A stretch of 64,000 nucleotides of DNA from Flavobacteriaceae bacterium UBA1903. Lineage in GTDB: Bacteria > Bacteroidota > Bacteroidia > Flavobacteriales > Flavobacteriaceae. The translations under genes were made by a program, and so were the position numbers. The notes beneath the pieces were generated by a model. The model searched no databases, had not been told where the DNA came from, and worked only from the letters and a program-made list of their open reading frames with translations. The stretch lies in contig DDGL01000014.1 in the NCBI GenBank assembly GCA_002337605.1, positions 519,965-583,964 of the forward strand, given 5' to 3'. Within the stretch, counting starts at the first letter, position 1; each line of letters opens with the position of its first letter. Positions 60,085 through 64,000 of this stretch are shown piece after piece.

Positions 60085-60867
60085 TTATTTCCCAGGAAAA
60101 TTAGCCTTACGTTTCTGTAGAAATGCCTGTGTTCCCTCCTGGAAATCGGCTGTACCAAAACATTTCCCGAACTGAGTAATTTCAGCTTCAAAACCATTTT
60201 CACCGGCTTCAAAACCTGCATTAACCGCTTCTATGGCTGCCGCAATGGCCATTGTAGAATTTTTAGAAATTTTTGAAGCCAGTTTTTCGGCTAGTGGAAG
60301 TAGTTCCTCTGTTGTTGTCACGTGGTTCACCAGACCGTATTGTAGTGCCTGGTTGGCATCTATCATTCCTGCAGTCATAATAAGTTCCATGGCACGCCCC
60401 TTCCCAACCAATTGCGGTAATCGCTGTGTTCCTCCGTAGCCAGGAATTACTCCTAATGAAACTTCGGGAAGACCCATTTTTGCGTTGTCGCTGGCAATAC
60501 GAAAATGTGCCGCCATGGCCAATTCCAATCCACCACCTAATGCAAATCCGTTAATGGCCGCAATAACCGGGGTAGATAAATGTGCTACAAAATCGAACAG
60601 CTTTGCTTGTCCTTCTGCAGCCAGTTTTTCCCCTTGAACTACTGAATAGTCTGCAAACTCTCCGATATCTGCTCCAGCTACAAATGCTTTTTCACCACTT
60701 CCGGTAATGATAATAACCTTCGTCTTTTTGTCATTATCGGCTTTTTTAAATGCTTTATGTAGTTCGGCAATGGTAGCCTGATTTAATGCATTAAGCTTTG
60801 AAGGCCTGTTTATGGTGATCGTCGTGATATTTGCTGAAGAAGCTGAAAGTATATTTTTGTAAGCCAT
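60085..60867 (-). CDS. Enoyl-CoA hydratase/isomerase family (crotonase) protein
   Basis: A 260-residue crotonase. The oxyanion hole residues are in VAGADIGEF (about 64-72) and GGGLELAMA (about 108-116), and the catalytic glutamates are near 119 (ELAMA) and in GLPEVSLGVIPGYGGTQRLP (about 133-152). Intact active site. Length and the GYGGTQRL motif fit short-chain enoyl-CoA hydratase (PaaF/FadB-like); the substrate is not certain. Followed after 8 nt by the 552-residue exported gene. Confidence 0.92.
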   Translation of the reverse strand: MAYKNILSASSANITTITINRPSKLNALNQATIAELHKAFKKADNDKKTKVIIITGSGEKAFVAGADIGEFADYSVVQGEKLAAEGQAKLFDFVAHLSTPVIAAINGFALGGGLELAMAAHFRIASDNAKMGLPEVSLGVIPGYGGTQRLPQLVGKGRAMELIMTAGMIDANQALQYGLVNHVTTTEELLPLAEKLASKISKNSTMAIAAAIEAVNAGFEAGENGFEAEITQFGKCFGTADFQEGTQAFLQKRKANFPGK

Positions 60868-60947
60868 AGTAGATAAATTTTGAGGGTTTTAGTTGGCTGT
60901 AAAATTACAAAAAACACAGCTAACTACTATAATTAAAGGCGTTTATC

Positions 60948-62408
60948 TTAATTATGAAGTGGAAAACAAACAGTGAATATTGTTCCATCATTTACAGCAG
61001 ACACAAAAGTAATTTCACCTTTATAGGTCTCCACAATATTCTTTACCATGGCAAGCCCAAGACCCATGCCACTACTTTTTGTGGTGAACTTAGGTTCGAA
61101 AACCAGGTCTTTATTTTCTTCTGAAATTCCTGAACCGTTATCCCGAACGGTAATACATGCAGAGTCCTCCTTTTTAAACACGTGAACCTCTATCGAAGGA
61201 GTGTCTGGTTCTCGCTGGGAAATGGCATGAATACTGTTTTTTACCAGGTTTGTTACAATCCGGATAAGCTGTGTTCGATCCAGTTTTGAAATAATTTCTT
61301 CGTCTTCGGCAAAAAAGTAAATATAGCTTTCGTTAAAAATATCCAATGCCAATTTGGTGATCTTAACAACGTTCAACGTTTCATCTTTTTGAGCAGGCAT
61401 TTCGGCATAACTACTAAATGCTGAAGCGATATTGCTCATAATATCAATTTGCTGAATAAGCGTGTTACTGTATTCTTCAATCTTTGCATCTATTTGCGGA
61501 TCTTCAGCATCAAACTTCCGCTGAAAACTCTGTACGGTAAGGCGCATGGGAGTTAACGGATTTTTAATCTCGTGTGCCACCTGTTTTGCCATCTCCCGCC
61601 ACGCAGCTTCCCGTTCGCTTGCAGCCAATTGTGCGGCACTATTTTCAAGTTCGTCTATCATCCCGTTATAAGCGTTTACCAGCGTAGAAATCTCTTCGGT
61701 AGAACCTTCAATTTCAATACGTTTATTACGCTTGTTGAGGCGTGTTTCAGTAATTTTAAGACTTACCGTATTAAGCGATCGCGTGATATATTTTGAAAGA
61801 AAATATGCCAAAGCAATTGCGATAAGAAGCATAAAAAAATAAGTGATTCCTAAGCGTGTAAGGCTTTCTTTTAGTTCTTTATTAATAAAACCATCATCCT
61901 CAATATAGGGCAGGTTTAAAATAGCCAGAGGTTTAAAAGAAAGATCTGTAATGTAGGTATACGACGATTGATACTCCTGTCCATTTTCTTCAAATTCTAC
62001 AACATACTGCTTGTCTGGCGAAGCACGCAATGTGTCCAAAACACCAAAAGGCATTTTTTGATGGCTGGGATCTTTTACTATTCTTGCTTGTGAGGATTTC
62101 AGTAAATTTCCATCTAGATCGTATAGAAAAAGTTCTAAGCCATGTATTTTCTTTATATCGAAAATAACGTCTTTAAAAATCAACGGAACTTGATCCGTCT
62201 CTAGCGGAAAAGTGGTTCGCTCCAGTTCGTAATCTATATGTTTTTTAATATTCGCTTCTTTACGTTCCAGGCGTTCCCTGTGGTAGTCTTCGGCTTCTTC
62301 ACGATACTGAAAAATAGTCACCATTGCTATCAATACTGAAGCCAGCAAGACAAGCAAAATCATCGAGAAAAAAATACGATTTCGTAAAGAGCTTTTGTAA
62401 AATATCAA
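60948..62408 (-). CDS. NtrY-like sensor histidine kinase
   Basis: A 486-residue kinase. The start is TTG at 62408: a TAG lies two codons upstream, and the next ATG (codon 16) would remove most of the first membrane helix. Two membrane segments (about 14-33 and 187-205) flank a periplasmic region; HAMP-type helix at about 205-260; phospho-acceptor His279 in AHEIKNPLTPMRL; N box (NLVKNSIHA) and G boxes (DNGSGI, GMGLGLAMVK) complete. The AHEIKNPLTP motif is of the NtrY/Bacteroidota type. No adjacent response regulator. Confidence 0.93.
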   Translation of the reverse strand: MIFYKSSLRNRIFFSMILLVLLASVLIAMVTIFQYREEAEDYHRERLERKEANIKKHIDYELERTTFPLETDQVPLIFKDVIFDIKKIHGLELFLYDLDGNLLKSSQARIVKDPSHQKMPFGVLDTLRASPDKQYVVEFEENGQEYQSSYTYITDLSFKPLAILNLPYIEDDGFINKELKESLTRLGITYFFMLLIAIALAYFLSKYITRSLNTVSLKITETRLNKRNKRIEIEGSTEEISTLVNAYNGMIDELENSAAQLAASEREAAWREMAKQVAHEIKNPLTPMRLTVQSFQRKFDAEDPQIDAKIEEYSNTLIQQIDIMSNIASAFSSYAEMPAQKDETLNVVKITKLALDIFNESYIYFFAEDEEIISKLDRTQLIRIVTNLVKNSIHAISQREPDTPSIEVHVFKKEDSACITVRDNGSGISEENKDLVFEPKFTTKSSGMGLGLAMVKNIVETYKGEITFVSAVNDGTIFTVCFPLHN

Positions 62409-62541
62409 TTTCTAAAAATTTTATGGGAAGATAACAATAATCAATCCAACTTTAGTTTTTAATCGTACTCTATGCCCGAAACGTCCCTATAAACTTAACA
62501 AAAACTTAAATCACAGTAGTATTCATTTTCTTATATTGGCT

Positions 62542-62549
62542 TACTTTTG
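62542..62549 (+). promoter_or_regulatory. Possible -7 element of the barrel-like exported protein gene
   Basis: TACTTTTG fits TAnnTTTG and ends seven bases before the ATG at 62557, giving at most a very short leader. No clear TTG at -33. Confidence 0.3.
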
Positions 62550-62556
62550 AAGCCCT

Positions 62557-63171
62557 ATGAGATTTATATTTTTAGCTTTCTTTCTTTTTATAGCCCAGTT
62601 TACATACGCGCAATACAATGACTACCCAAACACACCTACACTCTATGGTGAAGTATTTGGCGGTTTTGTACTAGAATCCTTCGACGAGGCAGCTCCCGCG
62701 TTCGGGTTGGAAGCAAACTACCACAAAGGGCGATTTTTGTATTCTGTACGCTATACATTTATTCCAAAATTAACCTCAAGACTTAAGGATGTAATAGCCT
62801 TTGTGGGAATTCCCGAAGTTGTTCAGGAAAGTAAGACATCAGAATTTGCTGGGTTATTTGGCCCACGTTGGATTGCTAAAAATTCATCTTATAGTGTCTC
62901 TGGTGGTGTAGCGGTAAGCAACAGGCTTAATGTGTTAGACCCCAGTGGTCGTGAAGTACGTGAAAAAGAAACCTATCTTGGTTTTCCTTTTGAATTAAAT
63001 ATAAAATGGTTCAGAAATAGAACCGACCCCCGCAACCCTAGCGATGATGATTTTCACAACAAAAAACCTTTTGGCGCGGGAATTGGATTTAAAATTATTG
63101 GAAACATATCAAAACATAGCTACGTTGGCGCTGCTGTTGTCTTTAGCCTTGGAGTGCACAGCATCCATTAA
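62557..63171 (+). CDS. Exported protein, probably small outer-membrane beta-barrel
   Basis: A 204-residue protein with a signal peptide (ending FTYAQ). Alternating hydrophobic residues in short strands (LYGEVFGGFVLESFD, SVRYTFIPKLTSRL, YSVSGGVAVSNRLNVL) and a final strand ending in an aromatic-free SIH suggest a small outer-membrane beta-barrel. No family name recognised. The gene ends two bases from the convergent HemJ gene. Confidence 0.75.
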   Translation: MRFIFLAFFLFIAQFTYAQYNDYPNTPTLYGEVFGGFVLESFDEAAPAFGLEANYHKGRFLYSVRYTFIPKLTSRLKDVIAFVGIPEVVQESKTSEFAGLFGPRWIAKNSSYSVSGGVAVSNRLNVLDPSGREVREKETYLGFPFELNIKWFRNRTDPRNPSDDDFHNKKPFGAGIGFKIIGNISKHSYVGAAVVFSLGVHSIH

Positions 63172-63173
63172 TT

Positions 63174-63710
63174 CTATTTACCTTCCCGTATCCTTTTGTA
63201 TAGTTTAATTCCCAGCATCAATACAATAGCAAAAACCAGAATCCCCAGAGTTCCATAAATCCAGTTTACGGCGTTTTTCAGAATGACCAGAAATACAACT
63301 GAAAAAAGTATAATGGTGGCACCTTCATTAAAGATTCGCATCCAGTTGGAGCTGTATTTGTAGCGATCGTCCTGGTGTGCTTTAAAGATAAGATGACACT
63401 TTATATGATAAATTATAAGAGCTACCACAAAGCCTAACTTTACCTGCATCCAGGCATCGGTAATCCAGAAAGGACGCAATACCAGTAACCAAACAGCAAA
63501 ACCAACAGCTAAGATCATGGAAGGCCAGGTAATAATATACCATAAACGCTTCGTCATTATTTTGTACTGCTCACTCAAAATTTCACGTGCTGGACTTTCC
63601 TTTTGTTGGGCTTCTATCTGATACACAAACAACCTGACAATATAAAACAGCCCCGCAAACCAGGTAATTACGAAGATTAAATGAAGAGATTTTATGTAGT
63701 TGTATTCCAT
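63174..63710 (-). CDS. hemJ: HemJ-family protein (protoporphyrinogen IX oxidase, CopD-like membrane protein)
   Basis: From the ATG at 63710 (178 residues; an earlier start would add 10). Four hydrophobic segments and the HemJ pattern: SLHLIFVITWFAGLFYIVRLFVY at the start with its conserved histidine, then MTKRLWYIITWPSM and MQVKLGFVVALIIYHIKCH. HemJ converts protoporphyrinogen IX to protoporphyrin IX in haem synthesis and is common where HemY or HemG is absent. A possible -7 element (TATATTTG, minus strand) at 63715-63722 would put transcription start almost on the ATG. Confidence 0.85.
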   Translation of the reverse strand: MEYNYIKSLHLIFVITWFAGLFYIVRLFVYQIEAQQKESPAREILSEQYKIMTKRLWYIITWPSMILAVGFAVWLLVLRPFWITDAWMQVKLGFVVALIIYHIKCHLIFKAHQDDRYKYSSNWMRIFNEGATIILFSVVFLVILKNAVNWIYGTLGILVFAIVLMLGIKLYKRIREGK

Positions 63711-63714
63711 GGTA

Positions 63715-63722
63715 CAAATATA
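63715..63722 (-). promoter_or_regulatory. Possible -7 element of hemJ
   Basis: TATATTTG on the minus strand ends four bases before the ATG at 63710. A TTG at 63738-63740 is 15 nt away, two short of the usual range. A 30-nt hairpin follows at 63741-63770. Confidence 0.3.
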
Positions 63723-63740
63723 AAAGGCCCTTCGATACAA

Positions 63741-63770
63741 TTTTGTAGAAAGCTTCGCTTTTTTACAAAA
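63741..63770. repeat. Hairpin upstream of hemJ
   Basis: TTTTGTA (63741-63747) pairs with TACAAAA (63764-63770), with an inner GAAAGC/GCTTTT stem around TTC. It lies just upstream of the possible hemJ promoter and is flanked by no other structure; origin unknown. Confidence 0.4.
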
Positions 63771-63845
63771 TCAATCAGGTACCTTTGCTAGTAAGACCTA
63801 TTAAATCTTATTAAGTTTATCGCTAAAACTAAGGTTCCTGAGTGG

Positions 63846-63872
63846 TTTTCTGATGGCAATGCCACCAGAAAA
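63846..63872 (-). terminator. Hairpin after the gene that runs off the right end
   Basis: TTTTCTG and TGGC pair with GCCA and CAGAAAA (63846-63872) with one mismatch and an AAT loop, on the downstream side of the leftward partial gene. The T tract is weak. Confidence 0.35.
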
Positions 63873-63896
63873 TTGTATCGAAGAGCCGAAATGTGA

Positions 63897-64000
63897 CTAC
63901 TCATCCTCCACTATCAGATAATCTAGTTGTTTGCTATTAAATGCTGTGTTAAAAGCTTTGATCTCTTCTGAAACCAAAGTATCAAACTTTACCAACTCTG
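63897..64000 (-). CDS. C-terminal end of a gene that continues beyond the window
   Basis: A leftward frame open at the right edge ends with TAG at 63897-63899. The visible 33 residues include TLVSEEIKAFNTAFNSKQLD and end DYLIVEDE. I cannot name it with confidence; a tail with this IKAFN pattern is reminiscent of the C-terminus of VPS10/sortilin-type glycosyl hydrolases of Bacteroidota, but this is a weak resemblance. Confidence 0.5.
   Translation of the reverse strand, partial: ELVKFDTLVSEEIKAFNTAFNSKQLDYLIVEDE

Noticed and set aside
63780..63787. TACCTTTG on the plus strand, a full -7 consensus match
   Set aside because: No plus-strand gene follows within the window, and the site sits in a palindromic AGGTACCT, so chance is likely.
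1..64000. Search for tRNA, rRNA, CRISPR arrays, insertion sequences and prophage genes
   Set aside because: No cloverleaf-type or rRNA sequence, no regularly spaced repeats, no transposase or integrase and no phage structural gene was seen by reading. A tRNAscan-SE or Infernal run would be decisive for RNA genes.

Overview
The window reads as one contiguous stretch of chromosome from a member of the Bacteroidota, almost certainly family Flavobacteriaceae; the genus cannot be fixed from sequence alone. The evidence is A+T-rich DNA, the complete moxR/bat aerotolerance operon, lipoproteins whose mature ends start Cys-Ser/Gly-Asp-Asp-rich, a type IX secretion C-terminal sorting domain, SusC-like carboxypeptidase-regulatory and plug modules, an alpha-2-macroglobulin/PBP1C pair, little sign of Shine-Dalgarno sites, and promoters of the Bacteroidota type (TTG, about 20 nt, TAnnTTTG). 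I found no rRNA, tRNA, CRISPR array, prophage or insertion sequence.

Layout. 0.1-6.2 kb: a cvpA-like gene, then a leftward cluster of two SulP transporters, a tandem-domain universal stress protein and a beta-carbonic anhydrase, which looks like an inorganic-carbon uptake module. 6.3-16.1 kb: a nine-gene leftward operon moxR, DUF58, BatD-like, batA, a small PH-like membrane gene, batB, batC, batD, batE, with TAATG and TAAGATG coupled junctions and a good promoter ahead of moxR. 16.1-25.5 kb: small lipoproteins with carboxypeptidase-regulatory folds, an SDR plus an AlbA_2 (Schlafen-type) gene, a collagen-like lipoprotein followed by a decayed AlbA_2 C-terminus, an SPFH-GYF protein next to a double zinc-ribbon membrane protein, a T9SS cargo and a metallophosphatase. 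25.5-29.4 kb: an ALDH7-type dehydrogenase and 3-hydroxyanthranilate dioxygenase with two unknown genes between them, and a CAP-domain lipoprotein. 29.6-42.5 kb: an isoaspartyl peptidase, three envelope genes of unknown function, a giant alpha-2-macroglobulin lipoprotein with its thioester, pbpC, and a DjlA-like co-chaperone. 42.7-44.7 kb: bacilliredoxin, PlsC (TTG start) and an HD phosphohydrolase. 44.7-53.4 kb: three tandem paralogous exported proteins built from carboxypeptidase-regulatory, barrel-less TonB plug, vWA-like, TPR and DUF2135-like modules. 53.6-64 kb: a TraB/GumN protein, tiny hydrophobic reading frames, a TPR-AraC membrane regulator, a PA0069-type radical SAM protein, an unknown exported protein, a crotonase, a NtrY-like histidine kinase (TTG start), HemJ and the end of a gene running off the window.

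Most of the content is house-keeping or envelope related. The parts that fit known systems least well are the 44.7-53.4 kb paralogue cluster, in which plug-domain proteins have no beta-barrel and modules were gained or lost between neighbours; the SPFH-GYF/zinc-ribbon pair, which resembles Bacillus YdjI/YdjG without a PspA; and a perfect hairpin that takes in the start codon of the 3-hydroxyanthranilate dioxygenase gene. Families were recognised by reading; no search was run, so domain boundaries are approximate.
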